This document shows positions 9,274 to 17,909 of a stretch of DNA of 64,000 nt, one piece after another. Under the pieces are notes generated by a model. That model did no database searches, was not told the origin of the DNA, and saw nothing but the letters and a program-made list of their open reading frames with translations. The stretch comes from Syntrophotaleaceae bacterium (lineage in GTDB: Bacteria > Desulfobacterota > Desulfuromonadia > Desulfuromonadales > Syntrophotaleaceae). The DNA lies in the NCBI GenBank assembly GCA_041390365.1, contig JAWKQB010000002.1:748001-812000 (forward strand), in the 5' to 3' direction. Positions within the stretch are counted from its first letter, which is position 1. Each line of letters starts with the position of its first letter. The translations under genes were made by a program, and so were the position numbers.

Positions 9274-9600
9274 GGTTGCCTTTGTCCTTAACAAATCCCC
9301 TCTTTTAATGCTGTAGACGGTATTTTCGACTACTCCACGCATGCAAGTAAAATTATATCGTCCGACCGGCAACAGGGGCAACCCCGCCCCGCCCCGAAAG
9401 ACAAAATGTTGACGACCGCCTAACCCGAATTGACGGGAAATTAGAGTTATGTAGCAGCATTTTTTCGTTTTTTGGTTTAAATGCCGCGATATTTATAATT
9501 CAATCCCTGTAAAATTCGCCTCGAAAAGCTAAAAATTAAGCCAGTTCTTAGGTGTGGTATTTGCAGAAAGGCCGACAAAAGAGAGGGAGGGGGACAAACG
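9274..9600. other. Divergent intergenic region
   Basis: 327 bases between the leftward dehydrogenase and the rightward GGDEF-EAL gene. The left half holds a probable promoter for the dehydrogenase. The right half (about 9430-9545) is A+T-rich, as expected for a promoter zone, and ends in GAGAGGGAGGGGG, the ribosome site for the ATG at 9601. No gene is seen. Confidence 0.5.
9352..9381 (-). promoter_or_regulatory. Putative sigma-70 promoter for the alcohol dehydrogenase gene
   Basis: On the reverse strand TTGCCC (9381-9376) is followed after 18 bases by a perfect TATAAT (9357-9352), about 80 bases before the dehydrogenase ATG. The -10 is consensus, while the -35 matches at four of six positions. 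Confidence 0.5.
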
Positions 9601-11913
9601 ATGAAGGATAACAGGATCCTTGTCGCGATACTTTTTCTGATGTTTCTGCTGCATGTTCCAGGAATCGTGCCGGCATCGGAAACAGGCGGTGTAACAGAGC
9701 AGGGGTATCTGCGATCAGGGGCGCTCTGGATGGTCGGCAGTCTTGCAGGGCTGGAAGGGTTGCTCTCCATCTGGCTGGGCATTTCGCTGCGCCGGCGCCG
9801 CAAATTGGCTGAAAGCCGGGGAAAAGCGCTGAATACCCTCAATGCCATACTGCAGGGCATCGAGGACCCGATTTTCATGGTAGACAAGGACCTGAACATA
9901 ATCTGGGGCAACGACACCGTCAAAAATTTGATCGGAGAAAATGCATTTGGCCGAAAATGTTATGAAGTCCTGCATGGGCGGTCAAAACCCTGCAACCCTC
10001 AGCCTTGCCTGACCGTTCAGTCCTTTTTCGACGGTCAGCCCCGTCATGGCGAGCGTCGGGTCATCTCCAATGGAGTCACCCGTTATTTTCTCTGTTCTTC
10101 CAAGGTGGCTCTAACCGATGCTGAGGGGAGAGCAACAGCCGTGGTGGAGACATCCCGCGAAATCACCGCAATGCGAAAAGCTCAGCAGGAACTGCATCTT
10201 GCCAAAATGGCCAACGACTCCTCCATCAATCCTATCGGCATGGCGGACCTTCAGGGCCGTTTGACCTACGTCAACCAGGCCTGTCTCGATCTTTGGGGGT
10301 TTTCCACCAGAGAGGAGATTCTGGGAAAAGAACTTTTCCAATTTGTGAGAAACCCGCTGAATGCCCTGGCTGTTATCGAGGAACTCAGAAGCAAGGGCGG
10401 CTGGCGCGGCATCCTGGCCGGAAGAAAAAAGGACGGGACTCTCTTTGATGTCGAGGCACATGCCTATCTCACCCGCAACCCGGAAGGGGAGCCGGTGTGC
10501 CTGACGGCCTACTTCGCCGATGTGACGGAGAAAAAGAGAACCGAACAGCAGATCAGCAGACTCGCCTACTACGATGCCCTGACCGGGCTGCCCAACCGTA
10601 TCCTGCTTGCCGATCAACTGGAACAAGCGATTGGTCATGCCCGACGGTCACAGGAAAGCCTGGCTGTTCTGCTGCTGGATCTGGACAATTTCAAACAGGT
10701 CAACGATTCGCTCGGCCATGCCAAGGGGGACGCAGTCATCCAGGCTGTTGCGGCGCGATTGAACTCCCGGGTCCGTCGAGGGGACACCTTTTCCCGATGG
10801 GCCGGCGACGAGTTCGTGTTTATCCTGGCCAACACCAGGATGGAGGAGGATGCCGCCACTTTCGCCAAACTTATCCTTGAGCAACTGACCGAGCAGTCTT
10901 TCAAACTGAATGAACGGCAATTTTTCGTTACCGGAAGTATCGGCATCGCGATGTACCCCCGAGACGGCCAGGATGTGGACACTCTGCTGCAGCATGCCGA
11001 TACGGCCATGTATGAGGCCAAGAGGACCGGCGGCAACAGCCATCACTTTTTTTCCGAAAACCTCCATCAAAAAATCATCGAGCGGCACACTTTGGAAGGG
11101 AGTCTGCGACAGGCGCTTCGTGAGGACCAGTTTTCACTGGTCTACCAGCCCCAGGTCGACCTCGAATGCGGCCGAATCGTGGGGATGGAGGCACTGGTCC
11201 GCTGGCAGCACCCGGATAAGGGGGTGATATCTCCGGCCCAGTTCATTCCTATCGCTGAGGAAACCGGTATGATCCGCCCGCTGGGAAACTGGATTTTGCG
11301 CACTGCCTGCTCTCACGCCTCTCAGTGGCAGCAGTTGGGGAATGGCCCCTGCCGGGTTGCGGTCAATATTTCGGCCTGCCAATTTCAGCAGCCTGACCTT
11401 GTGGACCAGATTGAGGAGGTACTCCAGGAGACAGGGCTGGATCCTCAGCTTCTCGAACTGGAACTGACCGAAAGCGTGTTCATGGAAAACCTGGACCAGG
11501 CCATCGAAGTGCTGGTCGACCTGAAGGCGCGGGGCATAAAGATCGCCATCGACGATTTCGGCACCGGTTATTCCTCGCTCAGCTACCTGAAGAATTTTCC
11601 AATAGACCGGCTCAAGATCGCACAGGTATTCGTGCGGGATGTTATGGCCGACCCCAACGACAGGGCGATAGTCGAGGCGACCATCGCCATGGCCAAAAGC
11701 TTGAGGCTGCAGATCATTGCCGAAGGGGTGGAGAGCCGGGAGCAGATGGAGTTTCTGCGCAGCCTCGATTGCCGTGAAATGCAGGGTTACTACTTCGCCA
11801 GACCGATGGACGTCCAGCAGATTGTCGAACTGATCGGGCGGGACATGGTGCTGCCTGAATGGAACCAGGGTGAAAAAAGGAAAAAATGCATCCATTGTTC
11901 CTTCGGCTGCTGA
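9601..11913 (+). CDS. PAS-GGDEF-EAL c-di-GMP signalling protein
   Basis: A 770-residue inner-membrane protein. Two hydrophobic stretches (about 6-22 and 43-60) bracket a very short periplasmic segment. Two PAS domains follow (about 75-195, beginning GIEDPIFMVDKDLNIIWGN, and about 200-315). The diguanylate cyclase domain (about 320-485) has the active-site motif WAGDEF (Ala in the first Gly position, common in active cyclases) and an RRGD inhibitory site five residues before it. The EAL phosphodiesterase domain (about 500-755) has MEALVRW, NISACQF, ELTESV and IDDFGTGYSSL. Both catalytic signatures are present, so it could make or degrade c-di-GMP depending on its PAS input. The gene is monocistronic and convergent with a sensor kinase; a hexamer repeat separates the two. 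Confidence 0.92.
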   Translation: MKDNRILVAILFLMFLLHVPGIVPASETGGVTEQGYLRSGALWMVGSLAGLEGLLSIWLGISLRRRRKLAESRGKALNTLNAILQGIEDPIFMVDKDLNIIWGNDTVKNLIGENAFGRKCYEVLHGRSKPCNPQPCLTVQSFFDGQPRHGERRVISNGVTRYFLCSSKVALTDAEGRATAVVETSREITAMRKAQQELHLAKMANDSSINPIGMADLQGRLTYVNQACLDLWGFSTREEILGKELFQFVRNPLNALAVIEELRSKGGWRGILAGRKKDGTLFDVEAHAYLTRNPEGEPVCLTAYFADVTEKKRTEQQISRLAYYDALTGLPNRILLADQLEQAIGHARRSQESLAVLLLDLDNFKQVNDSLGHAKGDAVIQAVAARLNSRVRRGDTFSRWAGDEFVFILANTRMEEDAATFAKLILEQLTEQSFKLNERQFFVTGSIGIAMYPRDGQDVDTLLQHADTAMYEAKRTGGNSHHFFSENLHQKIIERHTLEGSLRQALREDQFSLVYQPQVDLECGRIVGMEALVRWQHPDKGVISPAQFIPIAEETGMIRPLGNWILRTACSHASQWQQLGNGPCRVAVNISACQFQQPDLVDQIEEVLQETGLDPQLLELELTESVFMENLDQAIEVLVDLKARGIKIAIDDFGTGYSSLSYLKNFPIDRLKIAQVFVRDVMADPNDRAIVEATIAMAKSLRLQIIAEGVESREQMEFLRSLDCREMQGYYFARPMDVQQIVELIGRDMVLPEWNQGEKRKKCIHCSFGC

Positions 11914-11931
11914 GGTTCGCGGATAACAGCA

Positions 11932-11999
11932 GCCATTGCCATTGCCATTGCCATTGTCGTTGTCGTTGTCGTAATCGTAATCGTAATCGTAATCGTAAC
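11932..11999. repeat. Hexamer tandem repeat between convergent genes
   Basis: Six-base units run head to tail and change gradually: CCATTG about four times, TCGTTG about three times, then TCGTAA about five times. The array fills the gap between the GGDEF-EAL stop and the stop of the leftward kinase. The same TCGTTG/TCGTAA words occur at 19917-20010 and 25322-25424. Its function is unknown; a frame across it gives only Tyr-Asp/Asn-Gly repeats and is not a gene. Confidence 0.85.
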
Positions 12000-12002
12000 G
12001 AA

Positions 12003-13619
12003 TCAACCCGATGATTTGCAGGGGAGGGTAAAAGTGATGTTTGTGCCTTCACCTTTCCGGCTGATGGCCTGAATGTCTCCTCCATGCGCTTCGATGATGT
12101 TTTTGGCCAGGGCCATTCCCAATCCCAGCCCGGGGACGGCGGTATCGGAAGCGTCGGCCCGGTAAAATTTGTCAAAAACCCTCTCGAGTTGTTCCTCGGT
12201 CATGCCGATGCCTTTGTCAATTATGGAGATCCGCAGGCAATTGTCTTCGAGAGCTCCTTCCACCCGTACCAACCCCCCTTCCGGTGAAAATTTGACGGCA
12301 TTGCTGAGAAGATTTTCCAGAACCTGATTGACTTTGACGCAATCGATGACCATTTGGGGCACTGGATTGGGAAGGTCCAGAACGAACTGATGGTTTGGGA
12401 ATTTTTCCTGGTAACTCTCTATCATTGCATGGATGTTTTCGGCCAGATCGCAGGGGGCCTTATCCATGGGGACCTTTTCACCGATTTGAAAACGAGTGAG
12501 AATGAAAAGGTTTTCGACGATCTCATGGAGGCCCTCGGCATTATTATGAATATGCTGTAGGCATTCTTCACACAGTTCGGGAGAAAAGTCGTTCTTCTGC
12601 AACAGCAGTTCGGAAAAGCCCAGAATCGATGTCAGAGGGGTACGCAGCTCGTGGGCGGCCGTCGAAATAAATTCATTCTTCATGCGGTCGAGATCCCGTT
12701 CCCTGGTGACATCCCGCAGTAGCAGGATCAAGCCAGTTCTCTGCCCTTCCCGAGTATGAATCGTGGAGATGCGTGCCTGAACCGCTCTTCCCAAGCTGAT
12801 GCACCTTGGGCAATTGCCCAGATTTGCGATGGCTGTTTCAGCAACCCCCCGACTCAGGTTGTCCAGATGCTTCGCCAGGGTATCACACTGGCAGATCTCC
12901 TCCAGGTTTAGCCCCATAACTTCTTCGGACCTGAGCCCAAGAAGCTGTTCTGCCAAAGGGTTGATCAGAATCACCTTATGGTTCATACCGGTCACGATCA
13001 GCCCGTCGGCCACGGAGCGGAGGATGGCCTGAATTCGGTCCCTGGCTTTTTCCGCATCCTCCATGGCTTCCCGCATCCTTTGTTCGGAGGCCCTCTGTTC
13101 CTGGGTCTTTATTCCCATTTCAACCAGCAGATCGATAAGATGGACATGAAACTCAAGGATCTTTTCGATCCGCTCCCGGGGCAGGACCGGAATTTTACCA
13201 ATCGCCCGGATATATTCCTCTTCATCGATGCCGATCCGCCCGGCTTGACCGCGAAGATAACTTTCATCGGGTTTTTCGTAGAGAAATTTGCCGAGGTACA
13301 AGTTTGCCTGGTGCCTTTCCCCGATTATAATGGGCATGAAAATGTCGGCAACTCCATGCAGGCAGCGTTGTTCAACAATTTCACGGCCTTGCAGAACCTT
13401 CGTTTTTGCAGAGAAACTGCAGGAGGAATAACCCTCCGGACAAAGGCGGACGATGGCGGGATGCTCCTTTTTGAATTTGAACATTTGGCAGAGTTCCTGA
13501 TTTCCTGCCCCAGCCAGCATGTTTCCATCGAGATCGAAAACGGCCACGGGGATCCCCGAAGCCTTGTACAGCCCTTCCATCAGAAGATGAAGGCTGCGGA
13601 TGTCAATAACTTCAATCAT
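12003..13619 (-). CDS. PocR-domain sensor histidine kinase
   Basis: A 538-residue cytoplasmic sensor kinase. The N-terminal ~160 residues match the PocR sensory domain, which contains conserved Cys and binds small molecules: VFDLDGNMLAG, LCPEGYSSCSFSAK, RCLHGVADIFMPI, NLYLGKFLY. A coiled linker and a PAS domain (about 195-310, ILRSVADGLIVTGMNHKVILINPLAEQLLG) follow. The HisKA box is STAAHELRTPLTSILGF, and the ATPase has NVxxNL-type N-box (NLLSNAVKFSP), DKGIGM and GLGMALAKNI. PocR domains were named after the propanediol-utilisation regulator and often sense short organic compounds. No response regulator is adjacent, so this is an orphan kinase. It is divergent from the radical SAM gene at 13814. 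Confidence 0.9.
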   Translation of the reverse strand: MIEVIDIRSLHLLMEGLYKASGIPVAVFDLDGNMLAGAGNQELCQMFKFKKEHPAIVRLCPEGYSSCSFSAKTKVLQGREIVEQRCLHGVADIFMPIIIGERHQANLYLGKFLYEKPDESYLRGQAGRIGIDEEEYIRAIGKIPVLPRERIEKILEFHVHLIDLLVEMGIKTQEQRASEQRMREAMEDAEKARDRIQAILRSVADGLIVTGMNHKVILINPLAEQLLGLRSEEVMGLNLEEICQCDTLAKHLDNLSRGVAETAIANLGNCPRCISLGRAVQARISTIHTREGQRTGLILLLRDVTRERDLDRMKNEFISTAAHELRTPLTSILGFSELLLQKNDFSPELCEECLQHIHNNAEGLHEIVENLFILTRFQIGEKVPMDKAPCDLAENIHAMIESYQEKFPNHQFVLDLPNPVPQMVIDCVKVNQVLENLLSNAVKFSPEGGLVRVEGALEDNCLRISIIDKGIGMTEEQLERVFDKFYRADASDTAVPGLGLGMALAKNIIEAHGGDIQAISRKGEGTNITFTLPCKSSG

Positions 13620-13813
13620 ACTGTTTTCCTGTACGTGATCGGCGAATCATGGCTGATTGGTCCATTATACGGCAAAATTCCAGATGGTTGAATTTCGGGT
13701 ATAATGAACCGGGCTGAAGTGCCGGATTAAACTGTTGCAGGATCTGGTTGCCTTGACAGAGAATATCTTGAACTTGAGTAAAGTGTACAAGCAGATTCCA
13801 GGATTTAAAACGG

Positions 13814-16800
13814 ATGAATTTTCAACCCCATTACTGGCAACGTTTTGAAGAAGGCGGCATTCCCCTCTATCTGCGGGGTGACCTGCCCCTCTGGTTTGTA
13901 CCCAATCAGGCTGGCGACAGGATTCTGCGGGACCTGGCCGAAGGTCGCGACATCTGTCAGACACCGGCAGCGGCCAGGTTTCTCGCCCGGCTTCCCGATA
14001 CCTTTCCGTCGGATTATCCAGGTCGGTCGGCAATCCTCGAGGCCCAACATCTGCGGGAACTCTGGTTTCACCTGACCAATGCCTGTAATCTGCACTGCCG
14101 CCACTGTATGTTCGCTTCCGGTCCCGGGGATGCTCTGGAAATGCCTGCGGACCGCGTGCTGAGTCTGGCCGCGGAGGCGGTGGAACTCGGCTGCCGTGTC
14201 TTCGCGCTGACCGGAGGGGAGCCGATGGTGCATGGCGAGTTTGCAGCCGTGGTCCGGGGATTGCTGGCGTTTCCCGAAACCCGGCTGGTCGTTCTGACTA
14301 ACGGCATGCAGCTGAAACAGACCTTTTCCCGGGGGGATTGGGATTTCGAACGGCTGCATCTGCAGATCAGCGTCGACGGACTTGGACTCCGCCACGATGC
14401 CATTCGGGGCGGGGGAACTTTCGACCGGCTGACCTCCGAGCTTGCCTGGCTCAAAGACCGCAAGATCCCTTTCACCCTGTCCATGTGCGTCACCAGTTCC
14501 AATCTGACCGATATGCCGGGACTGGTCGATTATGCTGTTGAAACAGGGGCGGGCAATCTGCATTTCATGTGGTATTTTGTCCGGGGCCGGGGAGGGAGGG
14601 ATCTTTTTGCCGATCCATCGGACATATTCCAGTCCCTGGTGAAGACGAGTGAAAAGGCCGAGCGTGTCGGCCTGGAGATCGACAACCTCGATGCGCTGAG
14701 GAGCCGGATCTTCGCCCCGGGCGGAACCATCCACGACGGCAGCAGCAGCGGCTGGGAATCGGCAGCGGTCGGTCCGGACGGCAAACTCTATCCGTCGGCC
14801 GCTCTGGTCGGAATCCCCGACCTGGCGACGGCTCTGGAAGGCGGACTGACCGCCGCCTGGAGATTCAGCCCGGTTCTGCAGCAGATCCGCAAGACCTCGG
14901 CCCGCGGGCTCGATTCCCCCTGGCGATTTCTGATCGGGGGAGGCGACCTCGATCACAGTTACCTCTCCAGCAAAGAGTTCATCGGGGCCGATCCCTATCA
15001 GCCCCTCCATGAAAAAATAGCCCTCTGGCAGATCCTGCGGGAGGCGTCCCGGCAGAAAGAGGTCGGGCCGCCCCGGCTGCGTCTGAAGATGGGTGATATT
15101 CTGGAAAGCTGCGGCGCTCACGGCTCTGTCGCCCTGGTTCATTCCAACTGTCTGCTCGCCCTGACTCACAGGGACAGCCGCACGGTGGTGGGGGATTTTT
15201 ATCGGGCGGCTGCCGAAACCGTGCAGGAAGATATTCTCAACCCGGTCTGTTATGACGATGAGCTGGTCGACCACATTCCCGAAAAGTACCGGTTTCGGGG
15301 ATACGGCTGCGGCAGTCCGGTGCTGGATGCCCGTTTGCGGGCCGGGGAGCGGGTGGTCGACCTGGGGTGCGGCCGGGGTATCGAATGTTTCATTGCCGCG
15401 AGACAGGTGGGGCCGGGCGGGCGCGTCGTGGGAGTGGACATGCTCGACAACATGCTGGCCCTGGCGGGGGAGGGGGCCGAAGCTGTCCGGACCCGGCTCG
15501 GCTATGACAATCTCAGCTTTCAGCACGCCTATTTGGAAGATCTGACGCTGGAGGACGGATCGGTGGATGTCGTTCTGTCCAATTGCGTCATGAACCTCTC
15601 CTCGCATAAACGGAAGGCTTACGGGGAAATTTTCCGGATTCTGGACCGGGGAGGCCGACTGGTCATTTCCGATGTGGTTTGCGATTCGGAGCCGGGGGCG
15701 GCGATCCGCAACGACGAGCAGCTGCGGGGCGAGTGCATCGCCGGGGCCCTGTCGCAGAAGGACCTGGTAGGAATTCTCGAAGAGGCCGGGTTTGTCAACA
15801 TCCGCCTGATCAAACGGTTTCCCTACAGGGTCGTCCGGGGTCATCCCTTTTTCTCCCTGACTTTCGAGGCCTTCAAACCTTGTCCGGGTTCGCGAGTTCC
15901 GGTTGTCAACCGTGGTCCGGCCTGTCTGATGACCAACGAGGGCGGTTTGCTGGCGCCCGGCCCCATATACCGGATAGATCGTCAGGACGCGGAATCGCTG
16001 GCCGAGGCGGTGTTCCTGCTGGACGAGGATGGAGCCGTCACGAACCTCGACCTCGGCGCCGGAAGCTGCTGCGCCCTACCTCCCGAGGCCAAAGGGGAAT
16101 CGGATCGAAGGGCTTCCTCCGGAAAACGTTTCAATTCAGGCTGCATGGTCTGCGGAGCGCCATTGCGTTATCTGCCGCAAGACGAGGTTCAGGTGTGCAG
16201 CTACTGCCAGAAAACCTGCAACGGCAACGCCGTTTGCGAAAAAGGACACTTCGTCTGTGATGCTTGCCATGCAGGAGAAGCTCTGGCGGTGATCGAGACC
16301 CTCTGTCTCGCCAGTCGGGAGAAAGACCTGCTGGCCCTTTTCGACCGCATTCGCCGCCACCCCGTGATCCCTCTCAACGGCCCCGAATATCACGCCCTGG
16401 TTCCGGGGGTGATCCTGGCCGTCTATCGCAATCTTGGCGGTGAAGTCTCTGCCGAACTCATCCGCAACGCCATCCGGAGAGGATCCCGGGTCGGGGGCGG
16501 CAGCTGCGCCTTCTGGGGAGTTTGCGGAGCCGCAACGGGGGTCGGAGTGGCCTTCAGCCTCCTGCTCGATGCCAATCCCCTCAAAGGAGAGGTTCGCCGG
16601 CAGGTGCAGCAGATCACCTGGAAGGTCCTGGAAGGGATCGCCGCCCTGCACGGCGCCCGCTGCTGTCAGCGGGACTGCTGGCTGGCCCTGAAAAAGGCGG
16701 CCGAACTGTCCGGCGAACTTCTGCCGATATCTTTAAAGGCGGAAGGGATTCCCCGCTGCAGCCAGCAGCAGCTCAACCGGGAGTGTGCGGGGGAGGAGTG

Positions 16801-16828
16801 TCCGTGGGGCAAAGGCGGTGAGGGGTGA
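13814..16828 (+). CDS. Radical SAM / SAM-methyltransferase / DUF5714 fusion protein
   Basis: A 1004-residue multidomain enzyme. Residues about 1-75 form a small N-terminal region like the peptide-chaperone-type leaders of some radical SAM enzymes. The radical SAM domain (about 75-300) carries the cluster motif CNLHCRHC and the SAM-contacting TGGEPMVHGEF. A second region, about 310-500, has no clear motif. A class I methyltransferase of the arsenite-methyltransferase/UbiE type (about 500-680) has VVDLGCGRGIECFIAARQ and SNCVMNLS. The Cys-rich C-terminus (about 775-1000) resembles DUF5714: CMVCGAPLRY, CSYCQKTC, CEKGHFVCDAC, and later CCQRDCW. The substrate is unknown. All three parts are intact in one frame. 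Next genes rightward are an FKBP isomerase (opposite strand) and a tungstate-type transporter. Confidence 0.85.
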   Translation: MNFQPHYWQRFEEGGIPLYLRGDLPLWFVPNQAGDRILRDLAEGRDICQTPAAARFLARLPDTFPSDYPGRSAILEAQHLRELWFHLTNACNLHCRHCMFASGPGDALEMPADRVLSLAAEAVELGCRVFALTGGEPMVHGEFAAVVRGLLAFPETRLVVLTNGMQLKQTFSRGDWDFERLHLQISVDGLGLRHDAIRGGGTFDRLTSELAWLKDRKIPFTLSMCVTSSNLTDMPGLVDYAVETGAGNLHFMWYFVRGRGGRDLFADPSDIFQSLVKTSEKAERVGLEIDNLDALRSRIFAPGGTIHDGSSSGWESAAVGPDGKLYPSAALVGIPDLATALEGGLTAAWRFSPVLQQIRKTSARGLDSPWRFLIGGGDLDHSYLSSKEFIGADPYQPLHEKIALWQILREASRQKEVGPPRLRLKMGDILESCGAHGSVALVHSNCLLALTHRDSRTVVGDFYRAAAETVQEDILNPVCYDDELVDHIPEKYRFRGYGCGSPVLDARLRAGERVVDLGCGRGIECFIAARQVGPGGRVVGVDMLDNMLALAGEGAEAVRTRLGYDNLSFQHAYLEDLTLEDGSVDVVLSNCVMNLSSHKRKAYGEIFRILDRGGRLVISDVVCDSEPGAAIRNDEQLRGECIAGALSQKDLVGILEEAGFVNIRLIKRFPYRVVRGHPFFSLTFEAFKPCPGSRVPVVNRGPACLMTNEGGLLAPGPIYRIDRQDAESLAEAVFLLDEDGAVTNLDLGAGSCCALPPEAKGESDRRASSGKRFNSGCMVCGAPLRYLPQDEVQVCSYCQKTCNGNAVCEKGHFVCDACHAGEALAVIETLCLASREKDLLALFDRIRRHPVIPLNGPEYHALVPGVILAVYRNLGGEVSAELIRNAIRRGSRVGGGSCAFWGVCGAATGVGVAFSLLLDANPLKGEVRRQVQQITWKVLEGIAALHGARCCQRDCWLALKKAAELSGELLPISLKAEGIPRCSQQQLNRECAGEECPWGKGGEG

Positions 16829-17004
16829 GGAGTGAGGAGTGAGGAGTGAGGAGTGAGGGGTTAAGGCGGTGGGGCGGAAGGCAGAAGGCCGAGGGCAGAA
16901 GGCGTAAGGCGTAAGGCGTAAGGCAGACGCCGCAGAGCCAAGGCAGCAGGGCGTGAGGGGTGAAGCAAGGTTTAACTCCTCACCCCTCACCCCTCACTCC
17001 TCAC
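16818..17004. repeat. Heptad repeat and its inverted copy between convergent genes
   Basis: A GAGGAGT/GAGGGGT array (16818-16860) begins over the stop codon of the fusion gene. An inverted copy (CTCCTCACCCCTCACC type, 16976-17004) lies next to the stop of the leftward FKBP gene. Between the arms are G+A-rich words such as GGCAGAAGGC and three GTAAGGC units (about 16905-16922). The arms can pair over about 25 bases, so the transcripts from both sides could form a long hairpin and end here. Confidence 0.75.
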
Positions 17005-17016
17005 GCTTTTGAACCT

Positions 17017-17712
17017 TTACTTCTTCTTCTCAACCTTCTGCAGTTCCACGTCGAAAACCAGGGTGGAATTGGGGGGGATGCCCGGGGCTCCCCGTTCGCC
17101 GTAGGCCAGATCCGAGGGGATGAAGAGCTTCCACTTGGCGCCTTCCTGCATCATCTGCAGCGCCTGGGTCCAGCCGGGAATCACCCCGTTGACCTTGAAG
17201 GTGGCCGGTTCATTCCGCTTATAGGAGCTGTCGAATTCGGTGCCGTTAATAAAGGTGCCCCGGTAGTGCACGGTCACCATATCCTCGGGACCGGGCTTCT
17301 TGCCGGTGCCTTTTTCCAGCACCTTGTACTGCAGACCGCTTGCGGTTGTTTTCACGCCTGCTGCCTGGCGGTTTTTCTGCAGAAAAGTTTTGCCCTCCTG
17401 GAGGTTCTTATCGGACAACTGTTTGATCTGTTCCTGCTGCCGTGCCACCACCTTCTGTTGCAGGTTCGTCAGCGCCTGACGCATCTCATCTTCCGACATG
17501 GCCGGTTTTTTGCCCCCAAGCGCCGCCTTCATCCCGTTGACGAGATTGTCGGCATCGAGGTCGCCGATCTGATTGCGGAAATCGAGTCCGATTTTGTAGC
17601 CGAGGCTATAGCTGCCTTTTTGCTGTTCGGTTTTCGGAGCGGCACCCTCCTGAGCCTGAGCGCCGGTAGCCACCAAGGCAAGGCACATAAGGGCCAACAG
17701 TCCGGATTTCAT
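17017..17712 (-). CDS. Exported FKBP-type peptidyl-prolyl isomerase (Mip/FkpA type)
   Basis: A 231-residue periplasmic or outer-surface folding helper. The ATG at 17712 follows AAAGGA and gives a signal peptide (MKSGLLALMCLALVATGAQAQ). A helical dimerisation domain of the FKBP_N type follows (about 25-120, with long charged helices and QQKVVARQQEQIKQL), then an FKBP catalytic domain (about 125-228) with VTVHYRGTFINGTEFDSS, VIPGWTQALQMM, IPSDLAYGERG and IPPNSTLVFDVELQKV. This arrangement and length match Mip/FkpA proteins. Two in-frame ATGs upstream lack the same spacing. It is divergent from the transporter permease at 17910 and convergent with the fusion enzyme. Confidence 0.92.
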   Translation of the reverse strand: MKSGLLALMCLALVATGAQAQEGAAPKTEQQKGSYSLGYKIGLDFRNQIGDLDADNLVNGMKAALGGKKPAMSEDEMRQALTNLQQKVVARQQEQIKQLSDKNLQEGKTFLQKNRQAAGVKTTASGLQYKVLEKGTGKKPGPEDMVTVHYRGTFINGTEFDSSYKRNEPATFKVNGVIPGWTQALQMMQEGAKWKLFIPSDLAYGERGAPGIPPNSTLVFDVELQKVEKKK

Positions 17713-17909
17713 AGTTTTTCCTTTCATAGAGAGTTTTGAAATCAAATGAAAAAATGACCGCTACATTTTAAAGCAAATCGTTCCGTTTGCAAGGAGATTC
17801 TACCCCTGAACGCTCAGCATTGCCGGGTTGAATACGAGGGTTTTCGCAACCTCCCCGGCTTGACAATCATCCTTTTCCTTCGCTATATTCGCCAGGATAT
17901 ACCGACCCC

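Noticed and set aside
9455..9485. TGGTTT-N5-CCGCGA as a -24/-12 promoter before the GGDEF-EAL gene
   Set aside because: The spacing is right, but the -12 part lacks the TTGC core, and no enhancer-like dyad is nearby.
11134..12006. A reverse-strand frame with Tyr-Asp and Asn-Gly repeats
   Set aside because: The repeats are a translation of the hexamer array, and the rest is antisense to the EAL domain.
13805..15844. A 679-codon open frame on the reverse strand
   Set aside because: It lies wholly opposite the radical SAM fusion gene, has no recognisable motif or ribosome site, and is rich in His/Gln/Pro as expected for the complement of GC-rich coding DNA.
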